64,000 bases of DNA from assembly GCF_002849715.1 (NCBI RefSeq), contig NZ_CP018865.1, positions 1 to 64,000 of the forward strand, in the 5' to 3' direction. Positions 53,358 to 62,759 of this stretch are shown here, piece after piece (the stretch's first letter is position 1; every line of letters starts with the position of its first letter). Position numbers and translations under genes: made by a program. Under the pieces are notes generated by a model. The model had not been told where the DNA came from, did no database searches, and saw only the letters and a list, made by a program, of their open reading frames with translations. Source of the stretch: Arthrobacter crystallopoietes (GTDB lineage: Bacteria > Actinomycetota > Actinomycetes > Actinomycetales > Micrococcaceae).

Positions 53358-54226
53358 CAGGAATCCTTATCGCTCGGCCGCACACGATCCGGAACGGGGC
53401 CAGGAGTGCGGCTTTGGTTGGTGTTGCGTTGGTTCTTCAGGAAAAGCACGGCGGCAGCGGCGAGCACTGCCAGAGCGATCAGCGCGAAGACCGTGTTGGA
53501 CATGCCTGCGGCCCCGGCGCTGACGGAGCTTTCCAGCCGGAACTGGTCCCCGACGCTGAGTACGCCGCCCAGGCCGGCGGTACCGTCCGTGAGCAGCAGC
53601 AGGATGCCTATCGCGACCGAGAGGATTCCGGAGATCACCATGATCCAGGAGTTGGACCAGCGGCCGATGCTCACCGGGCGCGGCCGCAGCCAGCGGCGGC
53701 GGGTGATTCCCATCCGGTCCCAGAACAGGGCGAGCACGAAGAGCGGCAGGGCCATGCCGAGCGCGTAGATGGCCAGCAGGACGGCACCGTACACGGCGCT
53801 GGAGCCGACGGCGGCTACGGTCAGGACCGATCCCAGGATCGGGCCGGTGCAGACGCCCGCGACGCCGTACACCGCGCCGAGGACGAATACCGACAGGCGG
53901 GAGGAACCGGCCTGTGTTGTGTTCCGGAGCAGGGCCGGCATCCGGATGCCCAGGATCTGCAGCACGCCGAGCAGGATGACCAGCGCCGCCGCGCCCGTGA
54001 CGAGAAGGTTCCGGTGCACGGTCACCAGCGATCCCATTGCGCCGGCGAAGATACCCAGCGGCAGAAGCGTGGAGCCCAGCCCGGCATAGAACAGCGCCGT
54101 GCGGGCCACGAGGCTGGTCCTGGTGGAGAAAGCATAGGCGAAGAACGCCGGCAGCAGCAGTGCCGAGCAGGGGCTGAGCAGCGTCAGCACCCCGCCCAGG
54201 AACGCCCCGGCATACCCTATTTCCAT
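53357..54226 (-). CDS. ccdA: CcdA/DsbD-type transmembrane thiol-disulfide carrier
   Basis: 289 residues, six to seven helices. The two redox Cys are in GVLTLLSPCSALLLPAFFAY and GVAGVCTGPILGSVLTVAAV, the conserved positions in CcdA. The remainder (ALFYAGLGSTLLPLGIFAGA, YALGMALPLFVLALFWDRMG) fits the DsbD beta domain. It moves reducing power from cytoplasmic thioredoxin to extracytoplasmic partners. Overlaps both neighbours, so it is the middle of a three-gene operon. The C-terminal third carries extra helices. Confidence 0.85.
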   Translation of the reverse strand: MEIGYAGAFLGGVLTLLSPCSALLLPAFFAYAFSTRTSLVARTALFYAGLGSTLLPLGIFAGAMGSLVTVHRNLLVTGAAALVILLGVLQILGIRMPALLRNTTQAGSSRLSVFVLGAVYGVAGVCTGPILGSVLTVAAVGSSAVYGAVLLAIYALGMALPLFVLALFWDRMGITRRRWLRPRPVSIGRWSNSWIMVISGILSVAIGILLLLTDGTAGLGGVLSVGDQFRLESSVSAGAAGMSNTVFALIALAVLAAAAVLFLKNQRNTNQSRTPGPVPDRVRPSDKDS

Positions 54227-54957
54227 CAGCGGGACGCCTCGGCCAGGGCCTCATCGATGGCCTTTTCGAAGGCTTCCAGGGGCTGGCCACCGACGAACGG
54301 GGTCTCGTTGACCAGGAACGTGGGTGTTCCGGAGGCACCGAGCGATGCCGCTTCGCGCACGTCCTTCCCCACGGCTTCGCGCAGGTCCGGCGAGTCCAGG
54401 TCCTGCTCGAATTTCTTCAGGTCGGGGACGCCGGCTTCCTTGGCGATGTCCATCAGCCTCTCCCGGTCCAGCTCGGCGTGGCCCCGCTCCGGGGCAACCG
54501 CGAAGACCGCCTTGTTGAACTCCCAGAACCTGCCCTGCTCGCCGGCCGCGCGCCCGGCCACGGCCGCTTCCATGGACTGCTCGCCGAAGACCGGAAGATC
54601 GCGCCATTCAATGCGCAGCCGGCCCCTGTCGACATACTTCTCCACCAGCGGGGGCAGGACATCCCGGGCGAAGAGGCCGCAGAAGGGACAGCGGTAATCG
54701 GCATATTCGACCATGACCACCGGCGCGTCCACGGCCCCGAGCGCGGCCGGATCATCAGCGATCCGGCGGGACATATCCAGCACCGCCCCGCTCTGCGCCG
54801 TGTCCTGGCCTGCCTGCGCGGCCTGCTGCGATTTGCCGCCTTGAAAGGCGAAGATGCCCACAAACAGCACCAGGACCGCTACTCCCAGCACGGTGGCAGC
54901 CACGGTAAGGTTACGGCGGCGGGAAGTGCCGGCCGGATCGGATCGCTGGGATGGCAT
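54226..54957 (-). CDS. DsbA-family thiol oxidoreductase (membrane-anchored)
   Basis: ATG 54957 has GAGGAG five bases upstream, giving 243 residues. Cytoplasmic basic N-terminus, one TM anchor (LTVAATVLGVAVLVLFVGIF), then a DsbA/thioredoxin_4 domain with C90-P-F-C93 in YADYRCPFCGLFARDVLPPL. The cis-Pro loop is at LGASGTPTFLVNETPFVG. It forms or exchanges disulfides in exported proteins. First gene of the operon with CcdA and the CPVC protein, under the GntR-type palindrome at 54992. Confidence 0.9.
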   Translation of the reverse strand: MPSQRSDPAGTSRRRNLTVAATVLGVAVLVLFVGIFAFQGGKSQQAAQAGQDTAQSGAVLDMSRRIADDPAALGAVDAPVVMVEYADYRCPFCGLFARDVLPPLVEKYVDRGRLRIEWRDLPVFGEQSMEAAVAGRAAGEQGRFWEFNKAVFAVAPERGHAELDRERLMDIAKEAGVPDLKKFEQDLDSPDLREAVGKDVREAASLGASGTPTFLVNETPFVGGQPLEAFEKAIDEALAEASR

Positions 54958-54991
54958 GCGTACTCCTCGCTGCGGCCCCACCGGGCCGCGA

Positions 54992-55005
54992 AATGTCTAG
55001 ACATT
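54992..55005. promoter_or_regulatory. GntR operator between dsbA and gntR
   Basis: AATGTCTAGACATT is a perfect 14-bp palindrome of the GntR/HutC TGTCTAGACA type. It sits 35 bases before the dsbA start and 15 bases before the gntR GTG, suited to control of both directions. Its near-copy at 51479 marks the far end of the block. Confidence 0.72.
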
Positions 55006-55019
55006 ATGATTGAGGCTAC

Positions 55020-55793
55020 GTGAGCGGGCAGGACCATGTAAAACCGTCTGCGGGAGAATCCGGTGCCGCCGGGGCCGGGGTCCCGCTGTGGGAATCGATC
55101 AGCCGGGATCTGCGCCGCCGGCTGCAGGAGGGTGAATTCACTGCCGGATTTCCCGGCGAGCTTTCCCTGGCCAGGGAGTACAACGCCAGCCGCGGCAGCA
55201 TCCGCGCCGCGTTGCGCCCGCTGCGTGAAGCCGGGCTGGTCAGTGCCGAGCGCGGGCGCAAACCGGTGGCCCTGCCGCCGGTGATCGCCGGAAAGAGCCA
55301 GGCCTACGGGCCGGTCTACAGCCTTTTCGCCACCCTGCAGGAGGCCGGGCTGGAACATTCCAGCGACATCCTGGCCCAGGAGATTGAACAGAACCCGGCC
55401 GCCGCGGCCCGCCTGGGCCTGCCGGCCGGGGAGCCGCTGTTCCGCCTGGCCCGCAGGCGCTGCGCCCAGGGCGTTCCGCTGGCCGTGGACGAGGTGTGGC
55501 TGCAGGCGAGCCGGTGCCGGCCCCTGCTGGCGGCGGATTTTTCCAACAGCGCCTTGTATGAGGAGCTCGAGACCAGGTGCGGGATCAGGCTCGACGGCGG
55601 AGAAGAAAAACTCACTGCCGTCGCAGCCACCCCGGAGCTCTCAGCATCGTTGAACTGCCCGTCCGGAGCGGCGCTGCTGTTCATAGAACGCCTGGGCTGC
55701 TCCAACGGCGTGCCGGTGGAGTTCCGGCGCAGCTATGTACTGGCCGAGAACTACACCGTCAGCACAACGTTCGGCACCCGGGCACCGCGCTAA
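55020..55793 (+). CDS. GntR/HutC-family regulator with UTRA domain
   Basis: GTG 55020 (GAGG upstream; the ATG at 55007 is out of frame and stops). 257 residues. Winged HTH at about 15-80: VPLWESISRDLRRRLQEGEF, LSLAREYNASRGSIRAALRP, LREAGLVSAERGRKP. UTRA effector domain at about 95-250: GLPAGEPLFRLARRRCAQGV, PVEFRRSYVLAENYTV. Two Cys in the effector domain (RRRCAQG, ETRCGI) could sense thiol state (inference). The divergent palindrome implies autoregulation and control of the dsb operon. Confidence 0.87.
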   Translation: MSGQDHVKPSAGESGAAGAGVPLWESISRDLRRRLQEGEFTAGFPGELSLAREYNASRGSIRAALRPLREAGLVSAERGRKPVALPPVIAGKSQAYGPVYSLFATLQEAGLEHSSDILAQEIEQNPAAAARLGLPAGEPLFRLARRRCAQGVPLAVDEVWLQASRCRPLLAADFSNSALYEELETRCGIRLDGGEEKLTAVAATPELSASLNCPSGAALLFIERLGCSNGVPVEFRRSYVLAENYTVSTTFGTRAPR

Positions 55794-55928
55794 CGGACAA
55801 GCTTCGCCCCGAACCGGCCGCCGCTCATGCCGCCGCCGCTGCCCTGGCCGGACGGCACCGGCCTGCCGGGCTTTTCGCGTACCGGCTCCCGTGCCGCGGG
55901 ATCGGACAGGGGCCGGTGCAATTCCCGC

Positions 55929-56282
55929 CTAGATGCGGATGTAGGCGGCACCGTTGAACTGACGCCGGGCGAGGTGGGCGACGGCTGCGGGAACGACGGC
56001 AACTCCGGCCGCCAGGGAGGCTTCGTCGATTCCTGCCGAGCGCAGGCTGTTGCGGCAAGCGGTTATTGTCACGCCGTCTTCGGCCGCGAGGGCGGAAGCT
56101 TCTGCGGCATTGTGCGCGTCGCCGGCAAGCTGCGCGACAACCGGACCCTGGACGACGACTTCGAGGCGCACGCCGGGCAGTTCCGCCCGGGCGTTGGCCG
56201 CGACGCGCAGGGCTGCGGCAAGGTCGGGAAAGGGCTGCGCCCCCGGGCCGGCGAGGTGCAGGATCAGATCGGTTGTTTCCAT
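55929..56282 (-). CDS. DsrE-family small protein
   Basis: 117 residues from ATG 56282 (AAGGTGA upstream). DsrE fold: LILHLAGPGAQPFPDLAAAL, VVVQGPVVAQLAGD, and the Cys-bearing loop DGVTITACRNSLRSAGID, followed by VAVVPAAVAHLARRQFNGAA. The single Cys in ITACRNSL is the sulfur-carrying position of sulfur-relay DsrE proteins. Last gene on the minus arm of the persulfide block, downstream of a Cys-rich peptide and the CstR-type operators. Confidence 0.85.
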   Translation of the reverse strand: METTDLILHLAGPGAQPFPDLAAALRVAANARAELPGVRLEVVVQGPVVAQLAGDAHNAAEASALAAEDGVTITACRNSLRSAGIDEASLAAGVAVVPAAVAHLARRQFNGAAYIRI

Positions 56283-56309
56283 GCGCGTCACCTTACATGC
56301 GCCTGCGGC

Positions 56310-56486
56310 CTAACGGCCGAACAGCTTCCTGAGCCAGCCGAACCCGGCGCCCGGCTGCCGGCCGGCCCCGGCGGCACAGGTGCAGCGGCGGGACTGCGGA
56401 ACGTTGCGCATCACCTGCTCGACATGGTTGCCGCAGCCCGCCCACGTCGCCTTTGAACACTTCTGGCATGTCGCCGTCCGGCACAT
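56310..56486 (-). CDS. Small Cys-rich putative metal-binding protein
   Basis: ATG 56486 has GGAGG eight bases upstream. 58 residues with eight Cys-type positions arranged as MCRTATCQKCSKATWAGCGN, then RRCTCAAG. The CxxC pairs suggest a zinc ribbon; alternatively it could carry sulfane sulfur. Small proteins of this MC-ATC--C-KATWAGCG type are common in actinobacteria but uncharacterised. Its start lies 60-160 bases from three CstR-type operators shared with the persulfide dioxygenase. Confidence 0.65.
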   Translation of the reverse strand: MCRTATCQKCSKATWAGCGNHVEQVMRNVPQSRRCTCAAGAGRQPGAGFGWLRKLFGR

Positions 56487-56547
56487 ACACATTCCTCCAT
56501 CACGTCTCGGTACGTCGCCGCTTTGCGTGCGGCACCCACCATTCTAC

Positions 56548-56643
56548 ATACCCCCTTGGGTATATCGAGCAACGGAACGCGACTTGCGTGCATACCCCGG
56601 TAGGTATTATCGTTGTACTCGAAAGTAATACCCCCCGGGGTAC
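56548..56643. promoter_or_regulatory. Three CstR-type operators in the divergent promoter
   Basis: ATACCCCC-TTGGGTAT (56548-56563), ATACCCCGGTAGGTAT (56592-56607) and ATACCCCCCGGGGTAC (56628-56643) are G/C-tract inverted repeats of the kind bound by CsoR/CstR repressors. They lie between the minus-strand Cys-rich gene and the plus-strand persulfide dioxygenase. Confidence 0.8.
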
Positions 56644-56667
56644 TAAGAGCGATACGAAGGAGACGAT

Positions 56668-58077
56668 ATGCTGCTCGAGCGGATCTATGACGAGGACCTG
56701 GCCCAGGCCGGCTACTTCATCGGCTGCCAGCGCAAGGGCGAGGCCGTGGTGATTGACGCCCGCCGCGACATCGATGCTTACCTCGACCTGGCGAAGGCCA
56801 ACGGGATGAAGATTGTGGCCGTGGCCGAGACGCACATCCATGCCGACTACCTCTCCGGGACCCGCGAACTGGCCGCGGCCACCGGCGCCAGTATTTACGT
56901 TTCCGGTGAAGGCGGAGCGGACTGGCAGTACGGGTTCGACGCCGAACGCCTGCACGACGGCGATGCCATCTCGATCGGAAACATCACGGTCCGGGCCCTG
57001 CACACCCCCGGCCACACCCCCGAGCACCTGTCCTTCCTGGTCACCGACGGGGCATTCAGCGACCGGCCCGGCTACCTGCTCTCCGGCGACTTCGTCTTCG
57101 CCGGCGACCTGGGCCGCCCGGATCTGCTGGACGAGGCCGCCGGGGGCATCGACACCCGCTTCGAGGGCGCTAAGCAGCTCTTCGCCAGCCTGCGGACCAA
57201 GTTCCTGGCCCTGCCGGACCATGTCCAGGTCTACCCGGGCCACGGCTCCGGCAGCGCCTGCGGCAAGGCTCTAGGCGCCATCCCGTCCACGACCGTCGGC
57301 TATGAGCGGCTGTACGCGTGGTGGGGCAAGTACCTGGAAGCCAACGACGAGCAGGGCTTCATCGATGAACTGCTCGACGGCCAGCCCGACGCGCACGCCT
57401 ACTTTGGCCGGATGAAGCGCCAGAACCGGCTCGGCCCGGAGGTTCTGGGCGAACGCGCACCCCTGCCCGAGCTGGACAACCAGGCCCTCGCCGCGGACCT
57501 GGCCGCAGACAAGGCGACCTTTGTCGACACCCGCCCGAACGCGCAGGTCCATGAAGGTACCGTGGCCGGCGCCCTGAATATCCCGGCCGGCAACAAGGCC
57601 GCGAGCTTCGGCGCCTGGGCCTACGATCCGGAGACCGACGATCGCCCGCTGGTCCTGCTCGCGCCGAATCAGGAAGAAGCCCGCATCATGTGGGACCACC
57701 TGATCCGGGTCGGGATTGACAATGTTGCCGGCTACACCCCGGACCTGGACGGGCTGCCCATCGTGGTTCCGGCCCTGATCGGGCCCGAGGAACTCGACGG
57801 TTTCGACGCCGCCCTGGTGCTGGACGTGCGGAACAAGAGCGAACACGCCGCCGGGCACATCCCCGGTTCCGGGCAGCTCAGCGCCGGCCGGGTGCTCTGG
57901 AACCTGGACCAGCTTCCGGCTGACGGCCCCATCGTGACGTACTGCCAGAGCGGGGTCCGCAACTCCGTCGCCGCGAGCACCCTGCGCCGCGCGGGCTACA
58001 ACGTGGTCGAACTCGACGGCAGCTACGCCGCCTGGGAGAACTGGCAGAACACCCGGGAGAGCGCCCCGGCCCGCTGA
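56668..58077 (+). CDS. Persulfide dioxygenase-rhodanese fusion (ETHE1/CstB-like)
   Basis: 469 residues. Metallo-beta-lactamase domain (about 1-240) with H56-x-H58-x-D60 in ETHIHADYLSG, HTPGHTPEHLSFLV, LLSGDFVFAGDLGRPDL and YPGHGSGSACG. A degenerate rhodanese domain follows (about 260-350) with no Cys at the active position, then an active rhodanese with C426 in TYCQSGVRNSVAAS. This matches CstB: oxidation of glutathione/thiol persulfide to sulfite plus sulfur transfer to thiosulfate. AAGGAG precedes the ATG. Controlled by the CstR-type sites upstream. Confidence 0.88.
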   Translation: MLLERIYDEDLAQAGYFIGCQRKGEAVVIDARRDIDAYLDLAKANGMKIVAVAETHIHADYLSGTRELAAATGASIYVSGEGGADWQYGFDAERLHDGDAISIGNITVRALHTPGHTPEHLSFLVTDGAFSDRPGYLLSGDFVFAGDLGRPDLLDEAAGGIDTRFEGAKQLFASLRTKFLALPDHVQVYPGHGSGSACGKALGAIPSTTVGYERLYAWWGKYLEANDEQGFIDELLDGQPDAHAYFGRMKRQNRLGPEVLGERAPLPELDNQALAADLAADKATFVDTRPNAQVHEGTVAGALNIPAGNKAASFGAWAYDPETDDRPLVLLAPNQEEARIMWDHLIRVGIDNVAGYTPDLDGLPIVVPALIGPEELDGFDAALVLDVRNKSEHAAGHIPGSGQLSAGRVLWNLDQLPADGPIVTYCQSGVRNSVAASTLRRAGYNVVELDGSYAAWENWQNTRESAPAR

Positions 58078-58097
58078 CCGCTGCACGCCCAGTCCGG

Positions 58098-58125
58098 ACG
58101 GGTCCGCACGAACGTGCGGGCCCGT
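58098..58125 (+). terminator. Terminator hairpin after the persulfide dioxygenase
   Basis: ACGGGTCCGCAC and GTGCGGGCCCGT form a 12-bp stem (one G-T pair) with a GAAC loop, then TTTC, 21 bases after the stop. Confidence 0.7.
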
Positions 58126-58165
58126 TTCGGCGTTATGATCACCTCACCCTTGTGGAGGCATCCGA

Positions 58166-59440
58166 ATGGCCAGACATGCCAGGAACGCCGTGCCTGCCCT
58201 TGGCCTGCGGGCCAACGCGGCCCAGTTCAGCCTGCTGGTGGCCGTGAACGCGCTGGTCGGCGGCATGGTCGGCCAGCAGCAGACCGTCCTGCCGCTGCTG
58301 GCCACCGAAGAATTCGGCCTGACCGGGTTCACCTTCATCTTCACCTACGTGGCCGCCTTCGGCGTGACGAAGGCGATCGCCAACTATTTCGCCGGCATGC
58401 TCTCGGACCGTTACGGGCGCAAACCGGTGCTGCTGGGCGGCTGGCTGTTCGCGGTGCCGGTGCCGCTGATGCTGATCTTCGCCCCGGACTGGGGCTGGGT
58501 CATTGCCGCCAACGTGCTGCTGGGCATTAACCAGGGCCTGACCTGGTCCACCACCGTGGTGATGAAAATCGACCTCGTGGGAGCGCGGCAGCGCGGCCTG
58601 GCCATGGGACTGAACGAGGCGGCCGGCTACGGCGCCGTCGCCGTGTCCTCCCTGCTGGCCGGCTACCTCGCCGGTCAGTACGGTCTGCGCCCTGCCCCGT
58701 TCCTGCTCGGACTCTTCTATACGGCGCTGGCGCTGCTGCTCTCCGGGGTCTTCGTGCGGGAAACACGCGGCCACGCACGCCTGGAATCCAGGACCCACGT
58801 TCCGCGTGCGGACGGGATCCACGACCATCTGCATGAGGACCTGACCGGCCGGCAGATCCTGGTCCAGGCCAGCCTGCGGGAACCGGCGCTGTCCTCGGCC
58901 AGCCTGGCCGGGCTGGTCAACAACCTGAACTTCGGCCTGGCCTGGGGGCTGTTCCCGCTGCTCTTCGCCACCGCCGGCCTGCCGGCGGCACAGATCGGCC
59001 TGCTGTTCGCGCTCTACCCCGGCGTCTGGGGAGCGGGCCAGCTGGCCACCGGCGCGCTGTCGGACCGCATCGGCAGGAAGCACCTGATCACCGCGGGCAT
59101 GGCACTGCAGGCCGCCGCCCTCGCCGTCATCGCCGCCTCCGACGGCTTCGCCGGCTGGGCCGCCGGAACGGTACTGCTGGGCGCGGGCACGGCAATGGTC
59201 TACCCGACCCTGCTCGCCGTGGTCGGCGACGTCGCCCACCCGGCGTGGCGCGGCCGGGCGGTCGGGATCTACCGGGTCTGGCGCGACCTCGGCTACGCCG
59301 CCGGCGCGATCCTCGGCGGCATCACCGCGGACCTGCTGGGGCTGCATGCCGCCGTCTGGGCAGCAGCGGTCCTCAGCGCAGCCACCGCCGCGGTCGTGGC
59401 AGCCAGGATGTACGAGACGCTCCCGCCCCGCACCGGGTAG
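58166..59440 (+). CDS. Major facilitator superfamily transporter
   Basis: 424 residues, 12 predicted helices in two halves joined by a loop at about 195-235 (RTHVPRADGIHDHLHEDLTG). The MFS motif A is GMLSDRYGRKPVLLGGWLF in the first half and GALSDRIGRKHLITAGMALQ in the second. TGGAGG precedes the ATG. Position between the persulfide dioxygenase and cstR suggests export of a sulfur compound such as thiosulfate or sulfite (inference), but the sequence alone fits any drug/H+ antiporter-like MFS. Confidence 0.8.
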   Translation: MARHARNAVPALGLRANAAQFSLLVAVNALVGGMVGQQQTVLPLLATEEFGLTGFTFIFTYVAAFGVTKAIANYFAGMLSDRYGRKPVLLGGWLFAVPVPLMLIFAPDWGWVIAANVLLGINQGLTWSTTVVMKIDLVGARQRGLAMGLNEAAGYGAVAVSSLLAGYLAGQYGLRPAPFLLGLFYTALALLLSGVFVRETRGHARLESRTHVPRADGIHDHLHEDLTGRQILVQASLREPALSSASLAGLVNNLNFGLAWGLFPLLFATAGLPAAQIGLLFALYPGVWGAGQLATGALSDRIGRKHLITAGMALQAAALAVIAASDGFAGWAAGTVLLGAGTAMVYPTLLAVVGDVAHPAWRGRAVGIYRVWRDLGYAAGAILGGITADLLGLHAAVWAAAVLSAATAAVVAARMYETLPPRTG

Positions 59441-59483
59441 ACCCGGCACACCAACACCACGAACCCCCGCGCACGCAAAAAAA

Positions 59484-59513
59484 CGGCCCCGCGCAATCCA
59501 TTGCGCGGGGCCG
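59484..59513 (-). terminator. Intrinsic terminator of cstR
   Basis: CGGCCCCGCGCAA and TTGCGCGGGGCCG form a perfect 13-bp stem with a TCCA loop. On the minus strand it is followed by seven T, a complete Rho-independent terminator 27 bases after the cstR stop. It also lies 44 bases after the MFS stop on the plus strand. Confidence 0.88.
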
Positions 59514-59539
59514 CCCATGCCGGCCTGCCGGCCGCCGGC

Positions 59540-60520
<981 letters not shown>

Positions 60521-60594
60521 CCCGCCCCTCCCCAGACCGGTTCCCGCCCGGGCGGGAACCACCCCTCCACCCGCCTGCCCCCAAGGAGCCCGCC

Positions 60595-60891
60595 ATGGCC
60601 GAGACCACCATCCAGGACACCAACGACCGCCGCAGCCGCGACCAGATCCTCGATGTCCGCGAAGACTTCGAAACCGCCGAGGGCATGATCCCCGAAGCCC
60701 TGCACATCCCCATGGGCGAGCTCAACGCCCGCCTGTCCGAACTCGACCGCGCCCGCCCCCGTCATCGTGGTCTGCCGCAGCGGCAACCGCAGCGCCCGCG
60801 TCGCCGACGCCCTCAACACCGCCGGCTATACCGCCGACACCATGACCGGCGGCATGACCGCCTGGCAGGCCGCCGGCCTGCCCATCCGCTG
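60595..60891 (+). pseudogene. Small single-domain rhodanese with +1 frameshift in a C run
   Basis: ATG 60595 (CAAGGAG upstream) reads DQILDVREDFETAEGMIPEA, LHIPMGELNARLSELDRARP. At a run of five C near 60757 the rhodanese homology continues one base out of frame as VIVVCRSGNRSARVADALNT and GGMTAWQAAGLPIR to a stop at 60891. With four C the gene would be a normal 98-residue rhodanese with active Cys in VVCRSGNRS. Homopolymer location makes a sequencing error or recent slippage likely. Confidence 0.75.
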
Positions 60892-60932
60892 ACCGCCCTG
60901 CACGCCCAACCAACCAGAGAAGGACAGACCAC

Positions 60933-61817
60933 ATGAGCCTCGCCCTCACGGCCACCCTGCTGCTCTCCGTCGTCATCGGACTCTCCCTCGGCCTGCTCGG
61001 CGGCGGAGGCTCCATCCTCACCGTCCCCATCCTCACCTACGTCGCAGGCCTCGACCCCAAGGAAGCCATCGCCGCCTCCCTGTTCGTCGTCGGCGCAACC
61101 TCGGCCGTCAGCGCCATCACCCACGCCCGCAACGGACGGGTCAAATGGCGCACCGGCCTGATCTTCGGCGCCGCAGGCATGGCCGGAGCCTTCGCCGGCG
61201 GCCTGCTCGGCGGGCACATCCCCGGCACCATCCTCATGATCGCCTTCGCCCTCATGATGGTCGCCACCTCCATCGCCATGATCCGCGGCCGCAAAAACAA
61301 AACCGCCGCCACCCACAACAACGAACTGCCCGTCCTCAAAGTCGTCCTCGAAGGCCTCGTCGTGGGTCTGGTCACCGGGCTCGTCGGCGCCGGCGGCGGC
61401 TTCCTCATCGTCCCCGCCCTCGCCCTCCTCGGCGGCCTCGCCATGCCCGTCGCCGTCGGCACCTCCCTGGTCGTCATCGCCCTGAAATCCTTCGCCGGAC
61501 TCGGCGGCTACCTCACCACCGTCAGCCTCGACTGGGGCCTCGTCGCCGCCGTCACCGCAGCCGCGATCGCCGGCTCCGTCGCCGGCTCCCGACTCGCCGG
61601 CCGCATCCCCGAAGCGGCCCTGCGCAAAGGCTTCGGCATCTTCGTCCTGGCCATGGGCGTCTTCGTCCTCGTCCAGGAACTCCCCGAACCGGCCAACCTC
61701 ATCCTCGCCATCACCGCCGCAGTACTCGCCGCAGGCGCCCTCACCTGCCGCTACGCCATCCCCGCCTGCCCGTTGCGCAAAACCATCACCCCGACCGAGC
61801 CGGCCCAAGCCCGCTGA
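60933..61817 (+). CDS. TauE/SafE-family sulfite exporter
   Basis: 294 residues, about eight helices. Family repeats: LSLGLLGGGGSILTVPILTY near the start and GLVTGLVGAGGGFLIVPALA in the middle. The Gly-rich LGGGGS and GAGGGF motifs are diagnostic. AAGGA precedes the ATG. It would remove sulfite formed by the persulfide dioxygenase, which suits its place in the CstR regulon. Confidence 0.88.
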   Translation: MSLALTATLLLSVVIGLSLGLLGGGGSILTVPILTYVAGLDPKEAIAASLFVVGATSAVSAITHARNGRVKWRTGLIFGAAGMAGAFAGGLLGGHIPGTILMIAFALMMVATSIAMIRGRKNKTAATHNNELPVLKVVLEGLVVGLVTGLVGAGGGFLIVPALALLGGLAMPVAVGTSLVVIALKSFAGLGGYLTTVSLDWGLVAAVTAAAIAGSVAGSRLAGRIPEAALRKGFGIFVLAMGVFVLVQELPEPANLILAITAAVLAAGALTCRYAIPACPLRKTITPTEPAQAR

Positions 61818-61856
61818 CCCCTGCCCGCCCCGTCAACCCATCAAACGGAGAAATCC

Positions 61857-62228
61857 ATGGCCACCATTGACATCACCGAACACGACTTCGCCCCGATCAT
61901 CCGGGAGAACGACATCGTCCTGGTCGACTTCTGGGCCGGCTGGTGCGGCCCCTGCCGGATGTTCGCACCCGTCTATGAGGCCGCCTCGCGAAAGCACCCC
62001 GACATCGTCTTCGCCAAGGTCGACACCGAAGCCGAGCAGGGGCTGGCTGCCGCGGCCGGCATCAGCTCGATCCCCACGCTGATGGCCTTCCGCGACGGAG
62101 CGCTCGTTTTCTCCGAGCCCGGAGCACTGCCGGCAGCCGGCCTCGACGGGGTCATCACGGCCGTCAAGAACCTCGACATGACCCAACTTTCGACCGGGAC
62201 CGCCCACCGGGCCGGGCATCGGGCCTAA
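61857..62228 (+). CDS. Thioredoxin
   Basis: 123 residues with the active site W-C30-G-P-C33 in VDFWAGWCGPCRMFAPVY and the cis-Pro loop GISSIPTLMAFRDG. The N-terminus TIDITEHDFAPIIRENDIVL is typical of thioredoxin A-like proteins. AACGGAGAA precedes the ATG. Last complete gene of the persulfide block; it can reduce persulfides and sulfur carriers. The C-terminal 15 residues are a variable tail. Confidence 0.92.
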   Translation: MATIDITEHDFAPIIRENDIVLVDFWAGWCGPCRMFAPVYEAASRKHPDIVFAKVDTEAEQGLAAAAGISSIPTLMAFRDGALVFSEPGALPAAGLDGVITAVKNLDMTQLSTGTAHRAGHRA

Positions 62229-62313
62229 AGCACCGCCTGCCCCCGGCCCCCTGCGGCCGGCTCGATCCGTGCGGCAGCCGCCGTCCGCCCCTCGCTTCCG
62301 GAAGGCCCCGACC

Positions 62314-62730
62314 GTGAACAACGCTGCAACGTCAACTGCCCGGGCCGCCCAGCGCCGCATCGTGTGGACGCTGTCGAGCGCCCAGGTCTTCTCCGGGCTG
62401 GGCACGGGCTCCACCCTTGCCCTGGGCTCGATCCTGGCCGTGGACCTCTCCGGCTCCGAGGCCTGGGCCGGGTCCGTGAACACTGCCCTGACCCTTGGCA
62501 CCGCTGCCACGGCGATCCCGCTCTCCCAACTGGCCCTGGCCCGTGGGCGGCGCATCGCGCTGGCCGCCGGACTGGCCGCGGCCATTGCCGGCACCGCAGC
62601 GATGGTCGCTGCCGTCATCACCGGGCTGTTCCCCGTGCTGCTCGCCGGGGCGTTCCTGGTGGGGCTGGCCTCGGCGGTCAACCTGCAGGCCCGCTTCGCG
62701 GTCACGGACCTGGCCGAGCCGTTAGGATGA
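62314..62730 (+). pseudogene. MFS transporter, truncated after the first four helices
   Basis: GTG 62314 begins VNNAATSTARAAQRRIVWTL and continues through four helices (FSGLGTGSTLALGSILAVDL, AGLAAAIAGTAAMVAAVITG, LLAGAFLVGLASAVNLQAR). It stops after RFAVTDLAEP-LG. MFS proteins need about 400 residues, so the gene is cut at about 62720, exactly where similarity to the upstream region of terC copy 1 begins (GTTAGGA-GACGGT). A recombination or insertion junction. Confidence 0.7.
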
Positions 62731-62759
62731 CGGTTTTGCATAGGTTAGAATTTACTCAT

